NCBI RefSeq assembly: GCF_021800405.1
Contig: NZ_CP084550.1
Span: 4,092,001 to 4,156,000, forward strand
Reading direction: 5' to 3'
Length of the DNA stretch: 64,000 nt
Origin: Arthrobacter sp. FW306-07-I
Lineage (GTDB): Bacteria > Actinomycetota > Actinomycetes > Actinomycetales > Micrococcaceae
Within the stretch, counting starts at the first letter, position 1. Every line of letters starts with the position of its first letter. Below are positions 35,270-42,669 of the stretch, one piece after another. The notes beneath the pieces were generated by a model. That model worked only from the letters and a program-made list of their open reading frames with translations, was not told the DNA's origin and did no database searches. The position numbers and the translations under genes are program-made.

Positions 35270-35861
35270 GGCTGGGCCCGGAGGTCGGGCACGAGGCCAA
35301 GAAGCCCCAAGACGTTCCTAGGTCTTCTTCTCTGACAGCTGCTCCTACGTTCGCCGATCGTTGGAACGCTGCGTTGTTCAATCTACCAAGGGCGTAGGAC
35401 AATTCTTAGCACTCCGTAAGTGGGCTATCCCTCGCCGCGACGATGCAGCTCGTGACCATGGCCTCGGGTGCTAGCAACCGCCCGAACGCTGCATCCGAAA
35501 GTTCCCCGCCTCAGCAGTACGATCGCGGCCGTTTTCCGGCAATCACTGCGCCATTCACAGCTGAGCAGCGGCGATGCTGGCGCGGCACAACCGCCCCAGA
35601 GAGGAAGATGCGAGCTCGGCCTGGGCCGATACGGGGCGTTATGTCACGTAGATCTCTGCCTATTGCATCAGATGCATCATTTCGAGTGGGTTGTTCCTCT
35701 TGGAGGAACTGCAACGCGCAGCGTGAGAGCTGCTGCCCAACTGCGGAAACTCACAAAACGCACAAGGACTCACCGCAGCCCACAAGAACAGAAACGGTCC
35801 TTGACGAATCCTCCTGGATGCCCGGACACTCAATTCCACGCATCAAAGGTTGGAGGCGGTC
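35270..35861. other. intergenic region holding site A3
   Basis: 592 bases. Open frames here have no ribosome binding sites or recognisable products. It contains site A3 (35639-35679), presumably the toxin promoter at the left, and the upstream region of the serine recombinase, where its crossover site would be expected. Confidence 0.5.
35639..35679 (+). repeat. site A3: att-like direct repeat
   Basis: TTATGT, 9 variable bases, CTCTGCC, TATTGCATCAGATG, CATCA. 33 of 41 positions equal A1, same spacing and orientation. Lies 183 bases before the serine recombinase start and 3.1 kb after A2, so A2-A3 encloses the toxin-antitoxin-chaperone operon with IS481. Confidence 0.7.
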
Positions 35862-36461
35862 ATGGTTGGTCAGCGGATCGGTTACGTGCGCGTCAGCACA
35901 CTCGACCAGAACGAGAAACGCCAACTTGAGGGCCAGGTTCTTGATCGGGTCTTCACGGACAGAGCTTCCGGCAGGGACACTGCACGGCCGCAGCTGACAG
36001 AACTGCTCAGGTTCGCCCGCGACGGCGACACAGTCGTTGTGCACAGCATGGACCGACTGGCCCGCAACCTCGACGACCTGCGCGCACTCGTCCAAGGACT
36101 CACCCGACGAGGAGTACGAGTCGAATTCATCAAAGAGCAGCTCGTCTTCACCGGAGAGGACTCCCCCATGGCCAATCTCATGCTCTCTGTCATGGGCGCC
36201 TTCGCCGAATTCGAACGCTCCCTCATAAGGGAACGCCAACGGGAAGGCATTGCCCTTGCCCAGCAACGCGGCGTATACAAGGGGCGCAAAAAGTCACTGA
36301 CGCCGGAACGGGCTGCCGAACTGGTTCAACGCGCCGGCAGCGGAATCAAGAAAGCCGTCCTCGCCCGCGACTACGGAATCAGCCGAGAAACGGTTTACCA
36401 ATACATTCGCCTCGCCAACGGAGCGAACGCAAAATCCACTCCTCCTAGCCAACTCCTCTAG
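35862..36461 (+). CDS. serine recombinase (resolvase/invertase)
   Basis: 199 aa. The N-terminal catalytic domain has the nucleophile Ser in GYVRVSTLDQN (about residue 12), the Arg residues of HSMDRLARNLDDL, and the long E helix AFAEFERSLIRERQREGIALA. The C-terminal Hin-type HTH runs from about 150 (LTPERAAELVQRAGSG, KAVLARDYGISRETVYQYIR). Start at 35862 because GGAGG lies 6 bases ahead. Small size fits a resolvase or DNA invertase rather than a large integrase. No transposase of Tn3 type is near, so it may act on sites inside this island. Confidence 0.92.
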   Translation: MVGQRIGYVRVSTLDQNEKRQLEGQVLDRVFTDRASGRDTARPQLTELLRFARDGDTVVVHSMDRLARNLDDLRALVQGLTRRGVRVEFIKEQLVFTGEDSPMANLMLSVMGAFAEFERSLIRERQREGIALAQQRGVYKGRKKSLTPERAAELVQRAGSGIKKAVLARDYGISRETVYQYIRLANGANAKSTPPSQLL

Positions 36462-36579
36462 TTGAGCTACCTCCAACCAAAACGTCGGTTATTGGCGTTT
36501 CACCGCCCGCTAGTTAGATGAGGGAACGCGCAGCTGGTCGTGGCACCCGGGCGGCCAACGGAGTTTGGGCGTGTCAGGC

Positions 36580-36966
36580 CTAGTGACTTCCGTAATTGAT
36601 GGTAAGTATTGCCACCACCGGATGTTCATCGCCATTGGGGTGGGTCTTATAGGCATTGTGAAATTGATAGTCGATGCGCCCCGCGCCCGATATTTCAAAG
36701 TGATAGGTCCGAGACCATCCAACTCCCTTTGGCCTGCCCGCTTCACCCCGAAGGATGGTTGTAGAACCTACGGCGCACTTCTCCCCTGGGGTGAGGGCCA
36801 CGTGATTCCAGAACTGTTCGGCCGTTGGCAAGCCAACCCTCTGAACGATTTCACTCCAGTGATTCGCGAATTTTCTATGGACCAGCACACGATATGCGGG
36901 CTTAAAGTTGGGACCCCCGCCCGGGCGTCGCGCGGGGGTCAGTGGTTTGTAGGCGCTAGTCGACAT
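36580..36966 (-). CDS. putative RelE-like toxin of a second toxin-antitoxin pair
   Basis: 128 aa from ATG 36966. No named family recognised. N-terminal SAYKPLTPARRPGGGPNFK is basic; the C-terminal half (STTILRG, GWSRTYHFEISGAGRIDYQF, HPVVAILTINYGSH) has the alternating strands and basic residues of a RelE-type RNase fold. The start overlaps the stop of the upstream gene by 11 nt, the usual coupling of antitoxin-toxin pairs. Toxin role is an inference from size, arrangement and fold-like pattern. Confidence 0.5.
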   Translation of the reverse strand: MSTSAYKPLTPARRPGGGPNFKPAYRVLVHRKFANHWSEIVQRVGLPTAEQFWNHVALTPGEKCAVGSTTILRGEAGRPKGVGWSRTYHFEISGAGRIDYQFHNAYKTHPNGDEHPVVAILTINYGSH

Positions 36967-37432
36967 GCTTGGAGGAAACAGCTTTCGCTTCAACGAAATC
37001 GGTAGAATCGTGTGTACCCAACAGAACAGATCTGCGTAGCGGGTCTTCAAGCTGACGAGCGGTTGTTCTCCATGCGTTGACACACTCCTCCAGCGCTTCC
37101 GGCGAGCCGTCGGATATTGCGGCGATTAGGACTTCATGGAGTTCATCACGGAACTCAACGAGGTCTGGTCGAGCAAATACACGAAGCCATGCCAGGTCAC
37201 CAAGAGCTGATGGCGTCAGCTTAATCTCGTCTTCGAGTAGTTTGGTGAGTTGCAGTTGCTGTTTGGACCAATACGAGATGGTTTTGAGTGCCTGGACGTC
37301 ACTCTCGGGCAGAAACAGAAGGCTGCTTCCGTCGCGGTCCCGCAACCTTGCTCCCCCATTGCGGGCATCTCGTAGAAAATCGACACGCTTCCCGCTTGCT
37401 AAATCACTAGCTTGATAGATTACGTCGTTCAT
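36956..37432 (-). CDS. putative Phd-like antitoxin of the second pair
   Basis: 158 aa. N-terminal IYQASDLASGKRVDFLRDAR followed by GGARLRDRDGSSLLFLPESD resembles the Phd/YefM fold (a short helix then two strands with a Gly turn, DNA-binding dimer). The C-terminal ~90 residues are helical and acidic, suitable for wrapping a toxin. Start ATG 37432 (GTG three bases earlier possible). An interrupted inverted repeat 25-63 bases upstream (37457-37495) could be its autoregulatory operator. Confidence 0.5.
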   Translation of the reverse strand: MNDVIYQASDLASGKRVDFLRDARNGGARLRDRDGSSLLFLPESDVQALKTISYWSKQQLQLTKLLEDEIKLTPSALGDLAWLRVFARPDLVEFRDELHEVLIAAISDGSPEALEECVNAWRTTARQLEDPLRRSVLLGTHDSTDFVEAKAVSSKHVD

Positions 37433-37456
37433 CACTTCTCATTTCCACGGAAGATC

Positions 37457-37495
37457 GTAGACAAGATTTTGCACTAGATCTTGCCTCGAGTCTAC
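37457..37495. promoter_or_regulatory. nested inverted repeat between the TA pair and the TPR-like gene
   Basis: GTAGAC and GTCTAC (outer arms, 37457-37462 and 37490-37495) enclose CAAGAT and ATCTTG (37462-37467 and 37478-37483). It lies in the 81-base divergent region, so it could control both the toxin-antitoxin pair and the rightward gene. Confidence 0.5.
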
Positions 37496-37513
37496 ATCTC
37501 GTAAAGTATCAGA

Positions 37514-38725
37514 GTGGACATCATTCTGGATCCAGAGCTCACTGCACCGGACGTTCCGGTCCGGGAGTTGGTAGTGGAACTCGGGGAGCACTTCTCTATG
37601 CTTGCGCACACACCGAGTGATCAAGCGGACCGTCAAGCAGCCATCCTCCGGGTTTGTAGCGCGCTGTCTCGAAGGGGTCTCGACGCTGACTCTCTCGTCC
37701 GCTTTGGCATGCAATCAGTCGTCGTCTCCCCACTTGTTTCTTGGCTGATGCTGGAGCCGCTGCTTGGGGAACCACCTGAAGATCGACCGGTGCTGGATTT
37801 CCCTGCCTGGAGGCATCTCTTGGGGCATTGTGCCGTCACAGTGGACGAGCAGAACGGTCAACTGCAGCTTCCCCCTGAGGGGTTGTCAACTCTTTCTCAG
37901 GCAATTGCAGCCCTTAAGCGGTGGGTGGAAGAAGCGCCTCTTTCCGACATCATCAACGCCGTGCCCCCGAGCGAAGAATCCTTCCACGAAATTGAATCGC
38001 GCCCGCGAAGCGCGTCTGAACTCGGAGAAAAGTACAGCTGGGTCTACGAACGCCTTGCTGTCACGGACATCGAGCAATGGGCGGAGACGTCTCTCCACAA
38101 TGAACTTCGGTGGGTACTGCATCTGATTCCGCCACCAGTCCCGTCGGCGATCATGGAAATAGTGTCCTTCGAAGAGCAGGAGCTCAACCGGCTTATCGCT
38201 AGGCGGGTCGTCTCCCTGGACGTGAGAAATGAACTCTGGGATCCACTCCTTCAACCACTACAAGATCAAGCTTCCACTTTCCTCCAACAGCGCAGGTTTC
38301 GAGAGGCTGGCGCGCTCTTTGAATTTTATGAACGACAGAATCCTGACCATCCGGGCGCGAAGAACAACCGGGGGTTCTGCCTGATACCGGAGAGCCCAGA
38401 AGAAGCTTTGCATCATTTGAAGGCATCTGAACGCGCAGGGTACGCACCCCGATCCATCGCTGTATACAACAGCTGCTGCTGTCACTGGTCGATGAACCAG
38501 GGGAACAAGATCTTGGATATCGCGGAATATTACTGGCAGAGAGAGCTGGAGCCGCAACCAGCACCGGGCACCCTGTGGCGACTGGAAGCGGATACCTGGC
38601 AGTTGTACAGGGAGCCTGATGCACGCCTCGCCGTTGCACGTCTCGCCCGCGAAGCGGCGGCAAAATTGGGGCAGACGTCACGAGTACAGGCCTGGGAATC
38701 GAGACTTCAGAGCTTCGCCAGCTAG
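37514..38725 (+). CDS. TPR-like protein of unknown function (island cargo)
   Basis: 403 aa from GTG 37514. No enzyme motif recognised. Residues about 245-390 show helical repeat pairs like tetratricopeptide units (FLQQRRFREAGALFEFYERQNPDHPGAKNNRG, then EEALHHLKASERAGYAPRS). The N-terminal 200 residues are acidic and helical. No signal peptide or membrane segment. It is divergent from the second toxin-antitoxin pair and shares its operator-like region. Codon use is less GC-rich than in the ben or metH genes. A defence or regulatory role is possible but there is no direct evidence. Confidence 0.6.
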   Translation: MDIILDPELTAPDVPVRELVVELGEHFSMLAHTPSDQADRQAAILRVCSALSRRGLDADSLVRFGMQSVVVSPLVSWLMLEPLLGEPPEDRPVLDFPAWRHLLGHCAVTVDEQNGQLQLPPEGLSTLSQAIAALKRWVEEAPLSDIINAVPPSEESFHEIESRPRSASELGEKYSWVYERLAVTDIEQWAETSLHNELRWVLHLIPPPVPSAIMEIVSFEEQELNRLIARRVVSLDVRNELWDPLLQPLQDQASTFLQQRRFREAGALFEFYERQNPDHPGAKNNRGFCLIPESPEEALHHLKASERAGYAPRSIAVYNSCCCHWSMNQGNKILDIAEYYWQRELEPQPAPGTLWRLEADTWQLYREPDARLAVARLAREAAAKLGQTSRVQAWESRLQSFAS

Positions 38726-38999
38726 CTTCTCCCTTTACCTGCTGATAGGAGTGTTGGCCGATACGGGTGCCGCACCTGCGTGTGCAGCTTTACAGAACCT
38801 ATATTATCGGCAATCAAAGTACGGGAGTAGAAGTAGCTGCGAGAACTCCCTTCCCTTGACGAATCCAGCGTTTCCGCAGGTCAACAGGGCTTTGCTGGTA
38901 ACGCGCGCTCCTCACGCCGACGGCTGAATTTGCCCTTGGATCGCTTATGGCTGTAGGTTTCCTGCATCTAATGCATGTTTCCATGGTTTAGGGGTCGTT
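38726..38999. other. intergenic region before trio 2 with site B2
   Basis: 274 bases without a supported gene. TGCATCTAATGCATG (site B2, 38963-38977) lies 22 bases before the recombinase start. Confidence 0.5.
38963..38977 (+). repeat. site B2 upstream of recombinase operon 2
   Basis: TGCATCTAATGCATG; core GCAT-CTA-ATGC is a perfect dyad. Shares TGCATYNRATGMAT with B1 and A1-A3. Position just before the first gene of trio 2 mirrors B1 before trio 1. Confidence 0.55.
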
Positions 39000-40124
39000 G
39001 TGAGTGGTGCCGGTCCAGGTTTCGTCCCGCGGATGCTGGTGGATCCGGACATTGGGCTGTTCAGGGCTGATGAACGGGTTTTCACTGCCATGCTCGATGG
39101 CTGGCGGGCGCAGATGCTGGCACGCGGCCTCACGACTCAGACCATCAAGCAGCGCTGCCAGCTGCTGGAGCGTTTTCAGCGCTTTACGGGTAAATTTCCG
39201 TGGCAATGGCGCCCCGCCGACATTGATGACTTCCTGGCCGATCTGCGCTCGGGCGAGAAACCGATCAGTCTGAAGACGTTGCGCTCGTACAGCAACGCCG
39301 TGGCGATGTTCTGCTCTTACCTGACGCATCCTGGCTATGGGTGGGGCGAGTTCTGCGAACGGACATTCGGCGATATTCCGAGCCAGATCTGCTTCGAGTG
39401 GAACACGCCACGGCACACCACCGATGATGCCGTCCCGGCTAAGAAGCGGTCCTTCACCAAGGCGGAACTGCAGCGCCTTTTCGACTACATCGATGACCTT
39501 GTCGACAGGGAATACGCCGCTGGCAGCAAGCGTTGGTTGCCCCTGTTCCGCGACTCGGTGGCGTTCAAAGTCTGTTACGCCTATGGGCTTCGCCGACGCG
39601 AAATGACCATGCTGGACCTGGAAGACTTCGGCCCGAACCCGCACGTCAGCGACTACGGCCGGTTCGGAGCAGTCCAGGTTCGGTTCGCCAAAGGTACGGC
39701 AGGCTCGGGACCCAGACGTCGCACCGTGTTGACCGTGCCGGAGTTCGACTGGGTCGTGGACCAGCTCAAGACCTGGACAGCCGGCGGCATGAGGCAGCAG
39801 TTCCCGACAGCTGAACGGTCTTCGGCTCTTTGGCCGAGCGAACGTGGCGCCCGGATGTCCCTGGGCTCTTTCGGGGATGCGTTCGCCGCTGCCCGGGATG
39901 CCGTCGGCCTGCCCCAGGAGCTGGGTCTGCATTGCCTCAGGCATTCCTACGTGACCCACCTGATCGAAGCCGGCTACGACGCGGCCTTCGTGCAGACTCA
40001 GGTTGGCCACTCCTACGCCTCGACCACCGGGCTCTACACCTCGGTATCGTCGGACTTCAAGCAGAAAACCGTGCAGCAGATGATTGCACGCCGCATCGCG
40101 AACTTGGAGGACCCAGATGCCTGA
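39000..40124 (+). CDS. tyrosine recombinase, gene 1 of recombinase trio 2
   Basis: 374 aa from GTG 39000. Same architecture as the trio 1 recombinase: FPWQWRPADIDDFLADLRS in the core-binding domain, then the linker FGDIPSQICFEWNTPRHT, then the catalytic domain with Arg in AYGLRRREM (about 197), LHCLRHSYVTHLIEAG (about 309), VGHSYASTTG, and Tyr in GLYTSV. All catalytic positions seem present. The protein differs from its trio 1 counterpart at well over half of positions, so the two copies are old relatives, not a recent duplication. It overlaps the next gene by 8 nt. Confidence 0.9.
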   Translation: MSGAGPGFVPRMLVDPDIGLFRADERVFTAMLDGWRAQMLARGLTTQTIKQRCQLLERFQRFTGKFPWQWRPADIDDFLADLRSGEKPISLKTLRSYSNAVAMFCSYLTHPGYGWGEFCERTFGDIPSQICFEWNTPRHTTDDAVPAKKRSFTKAELQRLFDYIDDLVDREYAAGSKRWLPLFRDSVAFKVCYAYGLRRREMTMLDLEDFGPNPHVSDYGRFGAVQVRFAKGTAGSGPRRRTVLTVPEFDWVVDQLKTWTAGGMRQQFPTAERSSALWPSERGARMSLGSFGDAFAAARDAVGLPQELGLHCLRHSYVTHLIEAGYDAAFVQTQVGHSYASTTGLYTSVSSDFKQKTVQQMIARRIANLEDPDA

Positions 40125-40470
40125 ACAGCGCCGGATCGGCTACCGCTGGAACTTGCGAGCCCTGATGGCAAAGCAGAACCTGTGGAAGACCACCGAACTG
40201 ATGCCGCTCCTGAAGTCCCGTGGCATCAACCTCTCCGAAAGTCAGGTCTACAGGCTGGTCACCTCCACGCCGGAGCGCATTCCGGCAAGGACATTCGCCG
40301 CGCTCTGCGACATCCTGGACTGCACACCCAACGACCTGTTCGAACCATTCGTGGAGATGCGCGCCGCGGCGACAGCGAATGCCCCGAAGCGCAGTGAAGA
40401 CCTCGGCATCGAACCAGGCAACCCCATCGCACGACGTGTCCGCCTCGTCGCTTCTGAGGACGGTGAGTAG
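40117..40470 (+). CDS. small Cro/CI-type HTH protein, gene 2 of trio 2
   Basis: 117 aa from ATG 40117, which has TTGGAGGA 5 bases ahead. HTH region YRWNLRALMAKQNLWKTTEL, then INLSESQVYRLVTSTPERI, then AALCDILDCTPNDLF; about half identical to the trio 1 protein over this part. C-terminal ~40 residues are variable. It overlaps both neighbours by 8 nt, as expected for a coupled three-gene unit. Confidence 0.85.
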   Translation: MPEQRRIGYRWNLRALMAKQNLWKTTELMPLLKSRGINLSESQVYRLVTSTPERIPARTFAALCDILDCTPNDLFEPFVEMRAAATANAPKRSEDLGIEPGNPIARRVRLVASEDGE

Positions 40471-41944
40471 GCCACGCAAAGCAGAGGACCCGATCCGCTG
40501 GCCGGTTCCCTGCAGTCGCTGCGGTCAGCACCATCAAACCGTCGCGCGCTGGCCAGACGGCGGCGTTTGCGGCTACTGCTATCAGCAGGCAAAGCGCACC
40601 CGTGGAGTCTGCGCCTGCGGCCATGAAGGTGTTCTTCCGGGAATTATCGATGAGGAGCCGGCATGCCGCAGCTGCTCGGGCGTTCGGCTCAACGTCGACT
40701 GTGTGGGCTGCGGCGCCGAAGACGAACTTTACAGTGGTGGACGCTGCTGGACCTGCGTCCTCGGCGACATCGTAGACGACCTGCTTACAGACCCAGCTAC
40801 GGGAGTCATGGCCACGGAACTGATCCCGCTGGCGGCGGCACTGAAGTCAATGAAACGGGCCAACAGCGGCATGACCTGGATCCGGCAAAAGCACGTCACG
40901 GCCTTCCTTCGTAACCTCGCTACCGCACCCAAAATCAGTCACGACACCTTCGATGAACTGCCCGACTCCCGCACCCGCGAGTACGTCCGAGGGCTCCTCA
41001 TCGAACACGGGGTGCTCCCCCAGCGAAATGCGTTCCTGATTCGCTACGAAAGCTGGGCCACCCAAGCCATGGAACGCGTCAGCGACCCACAGAACCTTGA
41101 CGTGATCCGCCGCTACATCCGATGGCATCACCAGCGACGCATGAACCTCATGGACGAAGTCCCCCGCGGCACCTTCCTGCGCGCCAAACAGGAAGTCACC
41201 GTCGCCATCGACCTCCTGAACTGGCTCACCGGTCATGACATCAAACTGCCGGAACTGCAGCAGTCCCACCTTGATGTATGGCAATCCGAGGGGCCCACGA
41301 CGAGACGCATCGCTGAGCGCTTCCTCAAATGGGCCATCAAAACCAAGGCCGCCCCAGCGGGGCTCACCATCGTCCCGCACCGCCGCGGCACCAGCCCAAG
41401 ACTCCCCAAGATCGGGCAAGACAAAGCGCTCCAACAAATCATCCACACCAACGCACTGGAGACCCGTGACCGGGCCGCCGCGATCCTCATCCTCGTCTTC
41501 GGACAACAAGCCGAAAACATCGCCCGGCTGACCTGGGACGACGTCACAGTCACTGAAGACTTAGTCACCATCCAACTCGGAACCACCAAAATTGCGCTGC
41601 CGGACCCGTTAGCCCAGCCATGGCGGGAGCTCGCCGCAAACCCAGGCCACGAACTGACCGCAGCACACCCCAACACCAAGTGGGTATTCCGCGGAACATC
41701 ACCCGGACGCCACATCCACCCAGGGCACCTCACAACCCGACTCAGCAAGCTCTTCAACACCCTAGCCGCGCGACTCGGAACACTCCACGAACTCACCAAA
41801 CTCGCACCCGTGGCCATCATCGCCGAAACCCTCGGCTACTCCCCGACTACCATCGAACGCCACGCCACCGACTCGGCATCCGCCTATGCCCGGTACATCG
41901 CAGCAGTAAACGAGTCCGTCCTGCACGAAAGCCCGAGAAACTAG
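40463..41944 (+). CDS. zinc-ribbon protein with degenerate tyrosine-recombinase fold, gene 3 of trio 2
   Basis: 493 aa from GTG 40463 (GAGGA just ahead; overlaps the HTH gene by 8 nt). A longer in-frame extension exists upstream but lies wholly inside the HTH gene. Three Cys-pair ribbons at the N terminus: CSRC..CGYC, CACG..CRSC, CVGC..CWTC. The C-terminal recombinase-like fold has VFGQQAENIARL where active enzymes have the TGLR arginine, no HxxR box, and LGYSPTTIERHA in place of LGH. So the catalytic set is missing, as in the trio 1 protein, though with different replacements. Probable DNA-targeting or structural partner. Confidence 0.8.
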   Translation: MSRPRKAEDPIRWPVPCSRCGQHHQTVARWPDGGVCGYCYQQAKRTRGVCACGHEGVLPGIIDEEPACRSCSGVRLNVDCVGCGAEDELYSGGRCWTCVLGDIVDDLLTDPATGVMATELIPLAAALKSMKRANSGMTWIRQKHVTAFLRNLATAPKISHDTFDELPDSRTREYVRGLLIEHGVLPQRNAFLIRYESWATQAMERVSDPQNLDVIRRYIRWHHQRRMNLMDEVPRGTFLRAKQEVTVAIDLLNWLTGHDIKLPELQQSHLDVWQSEGPTTRRIAERFLKWAIKTKAAPAGLTIVPHRRGTSPRLPKIGQDKALQQIIHTNALETRDRAAAILILVFGQQAENIARLTWDDVTVTEDLVTIQLGTTKIALPDPLAQPWRELAANPGHELTAAHPNTKWVFRGTSPGRHIHPGHLTTRLSKLFNTLAARLGTLHELTKLAPVAIIAETLGYSPTTIERHATDSASAYARYIAAVNESVLHESPRN

Positions 41945-41980
41945 AACGGCTCCGTCTCGCTTGCGTCCGTGAGGACATAC

Positions 41981-42259
41981 CTAAAGCTGCCGGCCCCGAC
42001 GATCCCAGTCCTGGCGACGGGCTTCTTCCTCGTCCCAGAAATGACCGTCGTAGTGGCGCACATAGAGCAGATAGGCGGTGAAGACCGCGCAGATAATCAG
42101 CATTGCCAGCATGAGGTAAAGAAAGGGACCCCAAGCTTGATTCCACCGGAATGCAATTTGCACGATTGCGTTTACGGCCATGAAGGACACCATGACCAGC
42201 TGCCAGCGAAATCCGCCCCGCGTCATACGCGGCTCAAGGCGATTCCGACCCTCAGGCAT
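41981..42259 (-). CDS. small two-TM membrane protein, convergent to trio 2
   Basis: 92 aa. Basic N terminus, helix LVMVSFMAVNAIVQIAF, second helix GPFLYLMLAMLIICAVFTAYLL, then a charged tail (DEEEARRQDWDRRGRQ). No known family. It is in the same relative place (convergent, 36 bp after the zinc-ribbon gene) and has the same layout as the gene at 32135, although the sequences are not clearly related. No strong ribosome binding site before the ATG, so the start is uncertain. Confidence 0.65.
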   Translation of the reverse strand: MPEGRNRLEPRMTRGGFRWQLVMVSFMAVNAIVQIAFRWNQAWGPFLYLMLAMLIICAVFTAYLLYVRHYDGHFWDEEEARRQDWDRRGRQL

Positions 42260-42669
42260 ATTCGGAGCCTACAGCCGGAGGAGCTTTCTGTCATGAGCTA
42301 ACACCGGCCCCGCCACCGAGCAGTATGAGTGCCGTTCACCGTCGGCAAATCACGGAGGCGGCTACTCCCGTCCCATGAATACCCGTGCATGCCAGTTCGC
42401 GGTCTGCCAGAACAGGCCAAGGGGGCTTCCCTTACTTGCTCATGAGATTCTGTCAGTCGTAGGCCGCCCCAGACGGAGCGTCCGGGGCGGCACCTCTAGC
42501 GACCTCGAGATTTCGACTGAAACGATGGCGGCGATGCCATCCCTTGTCTCCGACCCGTTGTCCATAACGCCCTTATTAATTGATGGTGTCCTCGTGGGCC
42601 GCGTCGCGGCGAGACGGAACGGGGCGCACCTTGGCAGGGGCGCAGTCGCAGTAGCCTAACCAATGCTTG
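42260..42669. other. intergenic region at the right side of the island
   Basis: 410 bases with no supported gene and no A-type repeat found. The only structure is the hairpin at 42463-42491. Confidence 0.5.
42463..42491. terminator. strong hairpin, possible terminator
   Basis: GCCGCCCC-A-GACG, loop GAG, CGTC-C-GGGGCGGC: 12 paired bases with one mismatch and a 3-base loop. No T-run follows on either strand, so its role as terminator of the leftward deacetylase transcript or of trio 2 is uncertain. Confidence 0.6.

Noticed and set aside
38100-38130. Further A-like motif (TGCATCTGAT) inside the TPR-like gene
   Set aside because: Only about ten bases agree, it is in coding sequence, and the flanking CTCTGC and ATCA parts are missing; probably chance.
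28741-42669. tRNA gene or partial tRNA repeat as integration target of the island
   Set aside because: No tRNA-like cloverleaf or CCA end was recognised at either border.
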